From: VGJW01 sp035285595
Lineage (GTDB): Bacteria > Cyanobacteriota > Sericytochromatia > S15B-MN24 > VGJW01
Reading direction: 5' to 3'
Assembly (NCBI GenBank): GCA_035285595.1
Contig: JAYKGV010000054.1
Coordinates: 29,826-93,825 of the forward strand
DNA: 64,000 nucleotides
Shown here: positions 52,206 through 61,019 of the stretch, in pieces
How the letters are laid out: each line of letters opens with the position of its first letter
How positions within the stretch are numbered: the first letter of the stretch is position 1
The notes under the pieces: model-generated
What the model saw: the letters and a program-made list of their open reading frames with translations, nothing else
Databases searched by the model: none
What the model was told of the DNA's origin: nothing
Made by a program: the position numbers and the translations under genes

Positions 52206-53376
52206 TAGGAGACTGCGGCATCTCATCGAGGCCTTGCGTGCGCACGCGGGTCAGAAGGTGGTGGTGCTGGTGGATGAGTACGACAAGCCGATCGTGGATT
52301 ATCTGGCCGAGCCCGAGGTGGCGCTAAAGATGCGCGAGGCGCTGCGCAATCTGTACGGAGTCCTCAAGGACGCGGATTCTCATTTGAGGTTCGTGTTCCT
52401 GACGGGGGTGAGCAAGTTCAGCAAGGTGAGCCTGTTTTCAGGGTTGAACCAACTCGAGGATCTGACGCTCGATGCCCGTTGGTCCGCCTTGTGCGGCTAC
52501 ACACAACAAGATCTCGAGACCCTATTTGCTCCGGAGCTGAAGGGGGTGGATCTTGCGGCCGTTCGGCGCTGGTACAAGGGCTATAACTGGGGCGGCGAGG
52601 CCGTTTACAACCCCTATGACATCATGCTGTACCTCGATCAGCGAGTATTTCGGTCCTACTGGTTCGAGACAGGGACACCCGCTTTCCTCATCGAGGTGCT
52701 GGGCCAGGAAGGAGTGTTCGCTCCCGACCTGTCGCGACTCGAGACCTCCACGGAGTTGCTGTCCCGCTTCGATGTGGGGAACATCGGTCGGGAGGCCCTG
52801 CTCTGGCAGACAGGCTACCTGACGCTGCGCGAGACCGAGGTCCTGGAAAGCGGCGAGTCCGTCTACACCCTGGGCTATCCTAACCTTGAAGTGGAGGTGG
52901 CGCTGAACCGCACCTTGTTGTTGGCGCTGGGAGTCAGGAGTGAGATCCTGGGTTCGATGCTCACGAGGGTGCCGCGATTGCTCAAGGCCGGTGACCTCCC
53001 GGGTTTTCGTGACCACTTGCACGCCTTGTTCGCCAGCATTCCCCTTGATTGGCATCGCCGAAACCCGATCGCGCGCTACGAGGGTTACTATGCAAGTGTC
53101 TTCTATTCTCACCTGCTCTCTCTGGGGCAGGATGTGCGGCTGGAGGATGCCACCAGCAAGGGGCGCATAAATATGGTCGTGAAGATGCCCGGTCGGATCT
53201 TCATCTTCGAGTTCAAGGTGGTGGAAGGGGAGGCCGAGGGCAAGGCCCTGGCGCAGATCCAGGCCCGGGGCTACGCCGACAAGTTCCGCCAGCCCGGCAC
53301 GGTGGTCACGCTGGTGGGCATCGAGTTCAGCCAGGCCGAGCGTAACGTGGTGGGCTTTGAGGTGATGGAGGGGTGA
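52206..53376 (+). pseudogene. AAA-ATPase-like/PD-(D/E)XK gene, 3' fragment
   Basis: Continues the frame of the 5' fragment after the IS. Encodes Walker B VVVLVDEYDKPI, FLTGVSKFSKVSLFSGLNQL, the middle helical region RRWYKGYNWGGEAVYNPYDI, and the C-terminal PD-(D/E)XK nuclease domain: GRINMVVKMPGRIFIFEFKV then ALAQIQARGYADKF and VGIEFSQAERNVVGF. The acidic residue usually found in GRxD is Asn here, while the ExK pair is kept. An internal ATG at 52234 could start an N-terminally truncated protein, but it would lack the P-loop. Confidence 0.85.
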
Positions 53377-53379
53377 AGA

Positions 53380-53404
53380 CCCCGGACGGTCGGTCCCGTC
53401 GGGG
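53380..53404. terminator. Hairpin between convergent ATPase fragment and katG
   Basis: CCCCG-ACGG (one bulged G) pairs with CCGT-CGGGG across a 6-nt loop, centred between the convergent stops at 53376 and 53420. No T tract, so terminator function is uncertain. Confidence 0.4.
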
Positions 53405-53419
53405 CCACCACCAGGTCCG

Positions 53420-55621
53420 TCAGCGACGGTCCAGCTCCATCACCTTGTTCCAGGCCGCCACGAAGTCCTTGAGGAACATGTCGCGAGCATCGTCCGCGGC
53501 ATAGGCCTCGGCGACGGCCCGCAGTTCCGGGTTGGAGCCGAACACCAGATCCACCGGCGAAGCCGTCCACCGCAACTTCCCTGACCGGCGATCGTAGCCT
53601 TCGTAGAGGTCCTCTCGACCTGATGACTTGGCCCAGCGGGTCTGCATGTCGAGAAGGTTCACGAAGAAGTCCGGGCTGAGCGTGCCCGGACGGTCGGTCA
53701 GCACCCCGGTGGAGGAGCCGCCGACGTTGGCGCCAAGCGCTCTCAGGCCGCCCACGAGGACCGTCATCTCGGGAACGGTCAAGTTCAGCAAGTAGGCTCG
53801 CTCGACGAGCATCTCGACCGGCGAGGCGGGGCTCTCCGAGGTGTAGTAGTTCCGAAAGCCATCCGCCGTGGGCTTCAGGTAGGCAAAGCTGTTGACCTCC
53901 GTTTGTGCCTGGGTGGCATCTGTGCGGCCTGGGCGGAAGGGGACCTTGATCCTGTAGCCTGCAGCTTTCTCGAGGGCGGCGGCACCCCCCAGCACGATGA
54001 GGTCCGCAAGCGAAATCTTCATCCTCCTGGGTGCCATCCGGGCAAACCGTCGCTGGACGTCCTCCAACTTGTGCAACACGTACCGCAGTTCCTGAGGGTC
54101 GTTGGCCTGCCAGCTGCGCTGCGGTTCGAGGCGGATCCGGGCGCCGTTGGCCCCGCCGCGCATGTCGGTCTGGCGATAGGTCGAGGCCGAGGCCCACGCG
54201 GTGCGGACCAACTGGGGGATGGTCAGGCCGGACCGCAGGAGCAGGCCCTTGAGTTGCTTGATGGCGGCTGCATCCACCAGAGGATGCTGGACGTAAGGCA
54301 CGGGATCCTGCCAGGTAAAGCCCGCCTTGGGGACCTCTGCCCCGAGGTAGCGATGGCGAGGTCCCAGGTCCCGATGGGTCAACTTGAACCATGCCTTGGC
54401 GAAGGCGAGCTCGAAGGCCTTGGGATCCTCAAGGAAGCTCCTTGCGATCTTCTGGTACGCAGGATCGAACCTCAGCGCCAGATCCGTCGTGAACATGATG
54501 GGCGCATGGCGCTTCGTGGGGTCATGTGCATCGGGCACGCGTCCTGCGGCTTCGCTTTCGGTGGGACCCCACTGGATCGCTCCTCCGGGGCTGCGGATCT
54601 GCTTCCACGTGAAGCGAAACAGGTTATCGAGATACTGGGTGGTCCAGGCCGTCGGATTGAAGGTCCACGCCCCCTCGAGCCCGCTGGTGAAGGTGTGCTC
54701 GGCCTTGCCCTTGCCGTAGCTGTTCCTCCACCCCAGGCCCTGTTCCTCCAGGCCGGCACCTGCGGGCGCGGGGCCGAGATGGCGTTCGGGCGCATGGGCC
54801 CCGTGGGCCTTGCCAAAGGTATGGCCGCCGGCAATCAACGCCACGGTCTCCTCGTCGTTCATGGCCATGCGTCCGAAGGTCTCGCGGATGTCCTTGGCGG
54901 CCGCCAGCGGGTCCGGCTTGCCGCCGGGGCCTTCCGGATTCACGTAGATGAGTCCCATCTGTACGGCTGCCAGAGGGTTCTCCAGCTGTCCGTCCTTGCC
55001 GTGGCGCTTGTCGGCCAGCATCTCCGTCTCCGGGCCCCAGTCCACGGGGTCCGTCTCCCATTGATCCACGCGCCCCCCTGCGAAACCAAGGGTCTTGAAG
55101 CCCATCGACTCAAGCGCGACGTTGCCGGCAAGGACCATCAGGTCTCCCCACGAGAGCTTGCGTCCGTACTTTCGCTTGATAGGCCACAGCAGGCGCCTCG
55201 CCTTGTCGAGATTGGCATTGTCCGGCCAACTGTTGATCGGCTCGAAGCGCTGCTGGCCGCCATCGGCTCCCCCACGGCCGTCCTGGACCCTGTAGGTCCC
55301 GGCAATGTGCCAGGCCATCCGGATGAGGAAGGGACCGTAGTGTCCGAAGTCGGCCGGCCACCAATCCTGAGATTGGGTCATCAGGTCTCGGAGATCCTTC
55401 TTCACGGCCCCGAGGTCGAGCGTTTGAAAGGCCGCCGCATAGTCGAATCCGCCACCATAGGGATTCGATGCCGCGCCGTGGGCTCTCAGTGGTTGCAGAT
55501 CCAGCGTCTGGGGCCACCAGTCCTGCGGAGTCTTTCGAGCGGCCAGGGCGGCTTGCGGGCTTGCCAGCGGCAGCAAGGCCATCGCAAGGGTGGTGCGCAG
55601 GAGGGTGTGACCTCGGGCCAT
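53420..55621 (-). CDS. katG: Catalase-peroxidase with a signal peptide
   Basis: Haem enzyme that disproportionates hydrogen peroxide and has peroxidase activity. 733 residues from the ATG at 55621 (an ATG 24 bp upstream lacks a ribosome site). Distal Arg101, Trp104 and His105 (RMAWH), the Met-Tyr-Trp crosslink residues Trp104, Tyr226 (LIYVNPEG) and Met252 (RMAMND), and proximal haem ligand His267 (GGHTFGK) are all present with the spacing of mycobacterial KatG. The C-terminal haem-less domain is complete. Unlike most KatG, it begins with a 27-residue Sec signal (MARGHTLLRTTLAMALLPLAS...ALA), so it should be periplasmic. OxyR- or PerR-type sites were not identified. Confidence 0.96.
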   Translation of the reverse strand: MARGHTLLRTTLAMALLPLASPQAALAARKTPQDWWPQTLDLQPLRAHGAASNPYGGGFDYAAAFQTLDLGAVKKDLRDLMTQSQDWWPADFGHYGPFLIRMAWHIAGTYRVQDGRGGADGGQQRFEPINSWPDNANLDKARRLLWPIKRKYGRKLSWGDLMVLAGNVALESMGFKTLGFAGGRVDQWETDPVDWGPETEMLADKRHGKDGQLENPLAAVQMGLIYVNPEGPGGKPDPLAAAKDIRETFGRMAMNDEETVALIAGGHTFGKAHGAHAPERHLGPAPAGAGLEEQGLGWRNSYGKGKAEHTFTSGLEGAWTFNPTAWTTQYLDNLFRFTWKQIRSPGGAIQWGPTESEAAGRVPDAHDPTKRHAPIMFTTDLALRFDPAYQKIARSFLEDPKAFELAFAKAWFKLTHRDLGPRHRYLGAEVPKAGFTWQDPVPYVQHPLVDAAAIKQLKGLLLRSGLTIPQLVRTAWASASTYRQTDMRGGANGARIRLEPQRSWQANDPQELRYVLHKLEDVQRRFARMAPRRMKISLADLIVLGGAAALEKAAGYRIKVPFRPGRTDATQAQTEVNSFAYLKPTADGFRNYYTSESPASPVEMLVERAYLLNLTVPEMTVLVGGLRALGANVGGSSTGVLTDRPGTLSPDFFVNLLDMQTRWAKSSGREDLYEGYDRRSGKLRWTASPVDLVFGSNPELRAVAEAYAADDARDMFLKDFVAAWNKVMELDRR

Positions 55622-55849
55622 GATGGGGGCGTCCTCTCTCGACATGCGGCAACGGGGCCGTCAGTCTCGGACGGGGGCGCCTGCCCGTCAAATATTCTCG
55701 TGATCGCCGAAATGCTTATGGGGATAGGGTTTTGGCTTGTTCGGCTGGTCGATCCGCACAGGCCATTTTTGTCAGATCGTCCCAAGCAATCAGGCCGGCA
55801 CGTACGCTTTCGCACCGGCTCTGGAGGCCGTTCGCACTCCTGCGGTACG

Positions 55850-56638
55850 CTACATCGCGACCGAGACGCGCCCTGCTTCGTTCAGGTAACCCATCAGGGC
55901 GTCGGCCACGGGAGTCGAACCTGGCAGCCAGTCGGGCGGTCGATGAAGGACGAGGGTCCGGCCTTCGACGGCCCACGGACGGCTCAAGCCTGTCAGGCCC
56001 GATGACCGGACCTCGATCATCGCGAGGTTCGAGAAGGCTTTCTTTGTCACGGCTTCCGGATACTGTCCAAGCGCAGTCTGTACCGTCAGCATTTCGTCCA
56101 GCGCCGTCCAGTGCCGTCCTCCCACGGGCCAAGCCATGGCGACGGGTGCTCCCCCCAGAGACGCGAGGCGCTGCTCGAGGACGGGCCGCATCTGGTCCGC
56201 GGCCTGGGCCGCGCGCTTGTCCACCATCCGGGCAAGGAACCCGAAGACCGTGGGGGCGGCTGTCGCCTTCACGCCGGCGACGGCCGCGTGCAGCTGGTCG
56301 CGGGCCGCAGGAGCGCTGGCGGCCGTGAGCGGCACGACTTTGTCGAAGCCCAGCAGGGCTTTGCCTGTCGCCCAGAGGCCCTTGACCGTCCGGACGGGAT
56401 GAAGCAGCATCGTGCCCAGATCTGCCATGACCCGGGCCATCGAGAGCGGCGCGGCAAGCCAATCCGTCAGGGGGTTGCCGGGTTCCTTGGGGGAGGCGAT
56501 GGGTGCTGAACGGCGCGTCAGCACGTCGCCGGACATACCAGGACGGAGTACCGGTGGCATCATCGGCGCCGGGGCCGGCAAGGCGGCTGGGACCGGCCGC
56601 GGGGGGACGGGGGCGAGGGTGGGGGAGAGACCTGCCAT
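55850..56638 (-). CDS. Hypothetical protein
   Basis: 262 residues. The first ~55 are Pro/Ala-rich (for example PTLAPVPPRPVPAALPAPAP) and look disordered. The rest is mixed, with DWLAAPLSMARVMADLGTMLLHPVRTVKGLW and later beta-type segments (APVAMAWPVGGRHW, PWAVEGRTLVLHRPPDW). No signal peptide, no recognised family. The Pro-rich N-terminus followed by a helical hydrophobic segment recalls the unrecognised protein at 32173. Divergent from arginase. The 228 bp between it and katG hold no gene I can support. Confidence 0.6.
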   Translation of the reverse strand: MAGLSPTLAPVPPRPVPAALPAPAPMMPPVLRPGMSGDVLTRRSAPIASPKEPGNPLTDWLAAPLSMARVMADLGTMLLHPVRTVKGLWATGKALLGFDKVVPLTAASAPAARDQLHAAVAGVKATAAPTVFGFLARMVDKRAAQAADQMRPVLEQRLASLGGAPVAMAWPVGGRHWTALDEMLTVQTALGQYPEAVTKKAFSNLAMIEVRSSGLTGLSRPWAVEGRTLVLHRPPDWLPGSTPVADALMGYLNEAGRVSVAM

Positions 56639-56745
56639 GCCTGTTCTTTCGTCGGCCGCAGGTCCGGGGTGACGGCGGCCCGTGAATCTTGATGCTCGCT
56701 TTCCCCGTTCTTAATGTCCCCTTCCCTACACGCCGCCTCCCGACG

Positions 56746-56751
56746 TACCAT
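56746..56751 (+). promoter_or_regulatory. -10-like element directly before arginase (leaderless)
   Basis: TACCAT, then GGGTGC, then the ATG at 56758; no Shine-Dalgarno sequence. Same geometry as pirin. Confidence 0.5.
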
Positions 56752-56757
56752 GGGTGC

Positions 56758-57669
56758 ATGCGCAACGTAGGCGTCATGGGCGTGCCCCTCGACTTGGGCG
56801 GCAGCCACCGAGGAGTCGGTCTGGGTACCCGATCCATCCGTATCGCGGGTCTGGGCGAGGCCATCACGGCACTTGGGCACAAGGCCCATGACTGGGGCGA
56901 TGTCGATACGCCCTTGCCCGAGACCCTTGACGAAGGTTCGAGCCGGCACAAGTACCTGCCTGAGATCGTCGAGACTTGCCGTCAGACCAAGGTCCGGGCC
57001 CGGTTGATGCTCGAGGCCGGCCACTTCCCGGTCTTCCTCGGGGGAGACCACAGCATCTCCATTGGTACGATCGCGGCCGTCTCGGCCTTCCAGCGGTCGC
57101 GCGGCCGGCGCCTTGGCCTGATCTGGTTCGATGCGCACGGTGACTTCAACACGCCCGAGTCCACCCTGAGCGGGAATATCCACGGCATGCCGCTGGCCGT
57201 GGTGACCGGTGAAGGGCATCTAGATCTGCTGGCCATCGGGGAAGGGCCCGAGCCCATGGTGCGCCCGCAGGACGTGGCACTCATCGGCATCCGTGACATC
57301 GACGGTCCCGAGGCCGAGCGCTTGCGGGCCTCCAAACTCAACATCTACACGATGCGCGACATCGATGAGCGAGGAATCAAGGACGTCGTGCAAGAGGCAC
57401 TTGCCCGCGTATCGGCCCACACCGACGCCGTCCATTGCAGTTTCGACATGGATTTCGTCGATCCGGAGGTCTCGCCTGGCGTGGGCACGCGGGCGTCTGG
57501 GGGACCCGATCGGCGCGAGGCGCATCTTGCCATGGAATTGGTGGCTGACAGCAAGCTGGTGGGCTCCCTCGACATGGTCGAGGTCAACCCGGTCTTCGAC
57601 GAACGCAACCGGACCAGCGCGTTTGCCGTCGAGCTCATCCTGTCGGCACTGGGCAAGAGGATTCTCTAG
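56758..57669 (+). CDS. rocF: Arginase
   Basis: Hydrolyses arginine to ornithine and urea. 303 residues. The ATG at 56758 is chosen because it gives the family start RNVGVMGVPLDLGGSHRGV and follows a -10-like box; the in-frame ATG at 56689 is upstream of that box. Mn-binding motifs are all present: GGDHSISIG, WFDAHGDFNTP, SGNIHGMPL and SFDMDFVDPEVSPG, with VEVNPVFDERNRT near the end. NIHGMPL favours arginase over agmatinase. No other arginine-catabolic gene is near. Confidence 0.94.
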   Translation: MRNVGVMGVPLDLGGSHRGVGLGTRSIRIAGLGEAITALGHKAHDWGDVDTPLPETLDEGSSRHKYLPEIVETCRQTKVRARLMLEAGHFPVFLGGDHSISIGTIAAVSAFQRSRGRRLGLIWFDAHGDFNTPESTLSGNIHGMPLAVVTGEGHLDLLAIGEGPEPMVRPQDVALIGIRDIDGPEAERLRASKLNIYTMRDIDERGIKDVVQEALARVSAHTDAVHCSFDMDFVDPEVSPGVGTRASGGPDRREAHLAMELVADSKLVGSLDMVEVNPVFDERNRTSAFAVELILSALGKRIL

Positions 57670-57695
57670 CCCGGACAACGGGCACAGCGGTGTCC

Positions 57696-58358
57696 CTAAA
57701 GCTTGCGCGCCAGCGTCAGCCCGTCCGCCAGTGGCAGCATCACGACCTCGACCCGGTCGTCCGAGCGGACTTTCTCGTTGAAGGCCCGCAGCGCACGGGT
57801 GTCCTCGTCTTGCACCGCCTCGTCGATCACGTGGCCGCTCCACAGCACGTTGTCCGCCAGCACCACCCCACCCGGGCGCAACAGTTCGAGTCCGCGGTCC
57901 CAGTAGCCGGCGTATCCGGTCTTGTCCGCGTCGATGAACATCATGTCGAAGCTCTCGCGTCCTCCTTCTTCAAGCAGGCGATCGAGCGTAGCCGTCGCGT
58001 CACCTGGGTGGAACACCAACTTGTCGTGTACGCCGGCCAACCCGGCGTAGCGCCGCGCCACGGACAAGGCGGCCTCGTCGATGTCGCAGGCGTGCAGCCG
58101 GCCGTCTTGAGGAAGCGCCAACGCGACGGCGATGGCGCTGTAGCCGGTGAAGGTCCCGACCTCAAGGCAGCGGCGCGCGCCTATGAGCTTCGAAAAGATC
58201 GTCATGAAGGCGCCCTGCTCCGGGGCAATCTGCATGTTGGCACCGGCCATCCGGGCCGTTTCTCTGCGCAGCGCTCCCAGGACCTCGGGCTCAGGGGCGC
58301 CATGCGCCAGCAGGTAATCCCTCAAGGCCGGCGTCAGCGAGAGAGTGCGGTTGCTCAT
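57696..58358 (-). CDS. SAM-dependent class I O-methyltransferase
   Basis: 220 residues from the ATG at 58358, which follows a TACCAT box by 7 nt; the ATG at 58367 overlaps that box. Caffeoyl-CoA/catechol O-methyltransferase-like: FMTIFSKLIGARRCLEVGTFTGYSAIAVA (SAM motif I), DGRLHACDIDEAAL, FDMMFIDADKTGYAGYWD (metal-binding Asp) and GGVVLADNVLWSGHV. Substrate unknown; such enzymes methylate catechol-type small molecules. Convergent with arginase. Confidence 0.92.
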   Translation of the reverse strand: MSNRTLSLTPALRDYLLAHGAPEPEVLGALRRETARMAGANMQIAPEQGAFMTIFSKLIGARRCLEVGTFTGYSAIAVALALPQDGRLHACDIDEAALSVARRYAGLAGVHDKLVFHPGDATATLDRLLEEGGRESFDMMFIDADKTGYAGYWDRGLELLRPGGVVLADNVLWSGHVIDEAVQDEDTRALRAFNEKVRSDDRVEVVMLPLADGLTLARKL

Positions 58359-58365
58359 GACCGCC

Positions 58366-58371
58366 ATGGTA
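58366..58371 (-). promoter_or_regulatory. -10-like element before the O-methyltransferase (leaderless)
   Basis: On the minus strand TACCAT precedes the ATG at 58358 by 7 nt. It lies back to back with the recG box. Confidence 0.45.
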
Positions 58372-58383
58372 CGCCTGCGGCGG

Positions 58384-58389
58384 TAGGAT
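58384..58389 (+). promoter_or_regulatory. -10-like element before recG (leaderless)
   Basis: TAGGAT precedes the ATG at 58397 by 7 nt (GGAGCCG). It rules against the nominal ATG at 58388, which overlaps the box. Confidence 0.45.
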
Positions 58390-58396
58390 GGAGCCG

Positions 58397-61015
58397 ATGG
58401 CCATGGAGGATGTGCAACGGGCCCTCGCGGCGGTGCGCCTCGAGGCCGAGCGGGGCCATGGCGACATGAAGGGCCGTCGGCAGTTGTTCTCGGCTTTCAT
58501 GCCCGAAGAGCTCAGGCGCCTTGCCGCCCTGCCACATTTGAAATCTCTCGCAGGTGTTCTCGAGGCCGAGGCTCGGCGATACGATCACTACCCCGAGCTG
58601 GACCCGCCCGCACGCCAGCGACTGTTGGCAGACTTCTTTTCGATCGCGAACCGGGTGGCCGCCTTGTCGGCCCCTGCGCCCCCCCGCCCCCCCCGGCAGG
58701 TCACGGTCCGAACCGTCACACCCGATGAGTACCTTGGTCGCACCTCGTCGACAGCAGCGGATCATGTCCCTACTTCCTCATCCACGAAGGGTTCTGCCCC
58801 TGCTGTCGCGGCGGCGACGCCCCGTGGACGTCAGGAGGCCCTGCCTGGAGCCGGCAAGGATGAATCTCCCTCTCCCGCCGCAAGGGTCGAGAAGGGTACG
58901 CCGGTCCACGTTCTGCCGGGCGTAGGGCCGACGGTGAGCCAGCGCCTGACCGAGGCAGGACTGGGTACCGTCGAGCGTTTGCTTGCCCTCTATCCCCGCT
59001 CTTATCTGGACTTCCAGGACCGTACCCGCATTCGTGACCTGCAGGAGGGCGAGCCGTGCACCTTCTGGGGGCGCATTCACCGGGTCTCGGCTTTCCAGCC
59101 GCCTTCCCGGCCCGGATTGTCCATCCGGACCCTGTGGATCCAGGATGCTAGCGGGCGGGTACGGTACGAAACCTTCTCACAGGGACGTGGACCCGGGCGG
59201 GCGGGGGACGAGTCCTGGAAGGCCCGCCATGCCGTGGGCACCACCGTGATGATTTCGGGACGCCCCACGCGCGATCGTCGCAGCGGCGAGCTGGTGCTGC
59301 GGGGCGGTCCCCAGACGGCTCTCGAGCTGCTCGGCGAGGACGATTCGGTCGAGGAGCATCAGTCGTTGCACGTCGGACGCATCGTGCCCATCTATCCGAC
59401 GGTCGAGGGCATGTGGCCCAAGCAACTGCGTAAGTTGATGCATGAGGCCTTGCAGCATCCCGCGGCACGCGTGACCGATCCCCTCCCGCAGGACGTGCGG
59501 CAGAGGATCGGGCTGGTTCCCAGAGCCCGGGCGCTTGCCGACGTGCATTTCCCGTCGGATCCGGAGGTCCGCGACGCGGCGCGGCGCCGGATGGCCTTCG
59601 ACGAGCTGTTCCTGATGCAGTTGGCGCTTGCGGTCCGGCGTGCGCGCTTCAAGCAACGGGAAGATGCGCTCGTGATTCGCCCTGCAGCAGGAGGCAAGCT
59701 CGAACAGATGTTGGCGCGGCTGCCGTTCGCGCTGACACCGGCCCAGGAGCGCGTGCTCGAAGAGATCCGGACGGATCTCGCGTCGCCGGAACCCATGAAC
59801 CGACTGGTGCAGGGCGATGTGGGGGCAGGCAAGACCATCGTGGCCTTGCTGGCGATGCTGGCGGTCGTCGATGCGGGGCATCAGGCCGTCTTGATGGCGC
59901 CGACCGAAATCCTGGCCGAGCAGCATCATCAGGCCTTCACGCGTCTCCTCGAGCCCCTCGGTTTGCCTGTGGCTCTGCTCCTGGGCAAGCAAGGCGCGGC
60001 CGACCGGCGCCACATGAGGAGCCTGCTGGCGTCGGGCGCGGCACCGCTTGCGGTGGGCACGCACGCACTCATACAGGGAGATGTGGTCTTTCACGACCTT
60101 GGTCTCGTCGTCATCGACGAGCAGCATCGCTTCGGGGTGCACCAGCGCAGCGCCTTGGTCGCCAAGGGACGGCAGGTCGAGCTCTTGACCATGACGGCCA
60201 CGCCCATCCCGCGGACATTGACGATGACCTTGCATGGGGATCTCGACTGTTCGATCCTCGACATGCTGCCGCCAGGTCGAAAGCCCATCGTGACCCGTTG
60301 GCTGCGTGGCCGATCGGCTCGGCGCGAGGCCCTCGACCTGGTGAGGGCTCAGGTCGCCGAGGGGCGCCAGGCCTACATCGTGTTCCCGATGGTCGAGGCC
60401 TCCGAAAAAGTCGATCTGCGCTCCGCGACAGAGGAATATGAACGACTGTCAGAAGGTCCGCTCGCGGGGTTGCGGCTGGGCCTGCTGCACGGCAAGATGC
60501 CCGCCGATGAGAAGGAGCAGGTCGCGTCGGCATTTCGGCGGGGCGACCTGCAGGTGCTGGTGGCCACGACCGTCATCGAGGTTGGAGTGGACGTCCCCAA
60601 TGCCTCGGTGATGGTCATCGAGCATGCCGAGCGTTTCGGGCTGTCGCAGTTGCATCAGCTGCGCGGGCGGGTGGGGCGCGGCGCTGCCGAGAGCTGGTGC
60701 CTGCTGTTGTCGGATGGCCAAGGCGAGCAAGTCGAGGCGCGTCTCGGCACCATCGTCCAGAGCCAGGACGGTTTTTTCATTGCCGAGCAGGACCTGCGCT
60801 TGCGTGGCCCGGGTGAGATCCTGGGTAGCCGCCAAAGTGGCCTGGAGGACTTCGTGCACGCCGACCTTGTCCAAGATGCGGGTCTGCTCGAGGAAGCCCA
60901 GCGTGAGGCCCGGGCGCTCGTGGCTGCCGACCCCGAACTTGGAGGTCAGCCTTTGCTCAAGGAGCAGGTCGAGGAACGGTACGCCGAGATTCTGGGCGTC
61001 TGGCTGGCGGGGTAG
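58397..61015 (+). CDS. recG: ATP-dependent DNA helicase RecG with N-terminal extension
   Basis: Fork-reversal and branch-migration helicase. 872 residues from the ATG at 58397. Residues 1-165 are an extension: a helical domain (~1-95) and a Pro/Ser linker, as in cyanobacterial RecG. The wedge domain starts at about 168 (VHVLPGVGPTVSQRLTEAGL, LLALYPRSYLDF). Helicase motifs: MNRLVQGDVGAGKT, MAPTEILAEQH, VVIDEQHRFG (DEQH), TMTATPIPRTL, VFPMVE, VATTVIEVGVDVPNA, QLRGRVGRG and EQDLRLRGPGEILGSRQSGL. All are typical. Downstream rsmD starts 4 nt after the stop. Confidence 0.96.
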   Translation: MAMEDVQRALAAVRLEAERGHGDMKGRRQLFSAFMPEELRRLAALPHLKSLAGVLEAEARRYDHYPELDPPARQRLLADFFSIANRVAALSAPAPPRPPRQVTVRTVTPDEYLGRTSSTAADHVPTSSSTKGSAPAVAAATPRGRQEALPGAGKDESPSPAARVEKGTPVHVLPGVGPTVSQRLTEAGLGTVERLLALYPRSYLDFQDRTRIRDLQEGEPCTFWGRIHRVSAFQPPSRPGLSIRTLWIQDASGRVRYETFSQGRGPGRAGDESWKARHAVGTTVMISGRPTRDRRSGELVLRGGPQTALELLGEDDSVEEHQSLHVGRIVPIYPTVEGMWPKQLRKLMHEALQHPAARVTDPLPQDVRQRIGLVPRARALADVHFPSDPEVRDAARRRMAFDELFLMQLALAVRRARFKQREDALVIRPAAGGKLEQMLARLPFALTPAQERVLEEIRTDLASPEPMNRLVQGDVGAGKTIVALLAMLAVVDAGHQAVLMAPTEILAEQHHQAFTRLLEPLGLPVALLLGKQGAADRRHMRSLLASGAAPLAVGTHALIQGDVVFHDLGLVVIDEQHRFGVHQRSALVAKGRQVELLTMTATPIPRTLTMTLHGDLDCSILDMLPPGRKPIVTRWLRGRSARREALDLVRAQVAEGRQAYIVFPMVEASEKVDLRSATEEYERLSEGPLAGLRLGLLHGKMPADEKEQVASAFRRGDLQVLVATTVIEVGVDVPNASVMVIEHAERFGLSQLHQLRGRVGRGAAESWCLLLSDGQGEQVEARLGTIVQSQDGFFIAEQDLRLRGPGEILGSRQSGLEDFVHADLVQDAGLLEEAQREARALVAADPELGGQPLLKEQVEERYAEILGVWLAG

Positions 61016-61019
61016 GGCC

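Noticed and set aside
55716..56951. 411-codon minus-strand ORF
   Set aside because: Arg/Pro-rich shadow of the hypothetical gene and arginase region; the frame at 55850-56638 has better amino-acid character.
57669..57683. GCCCG-GACAA-CGGGC hairpin between arginase and the O-methyltransferase
   Set aside because: Only 5 bp with no T tract; too weak to call a terminator.
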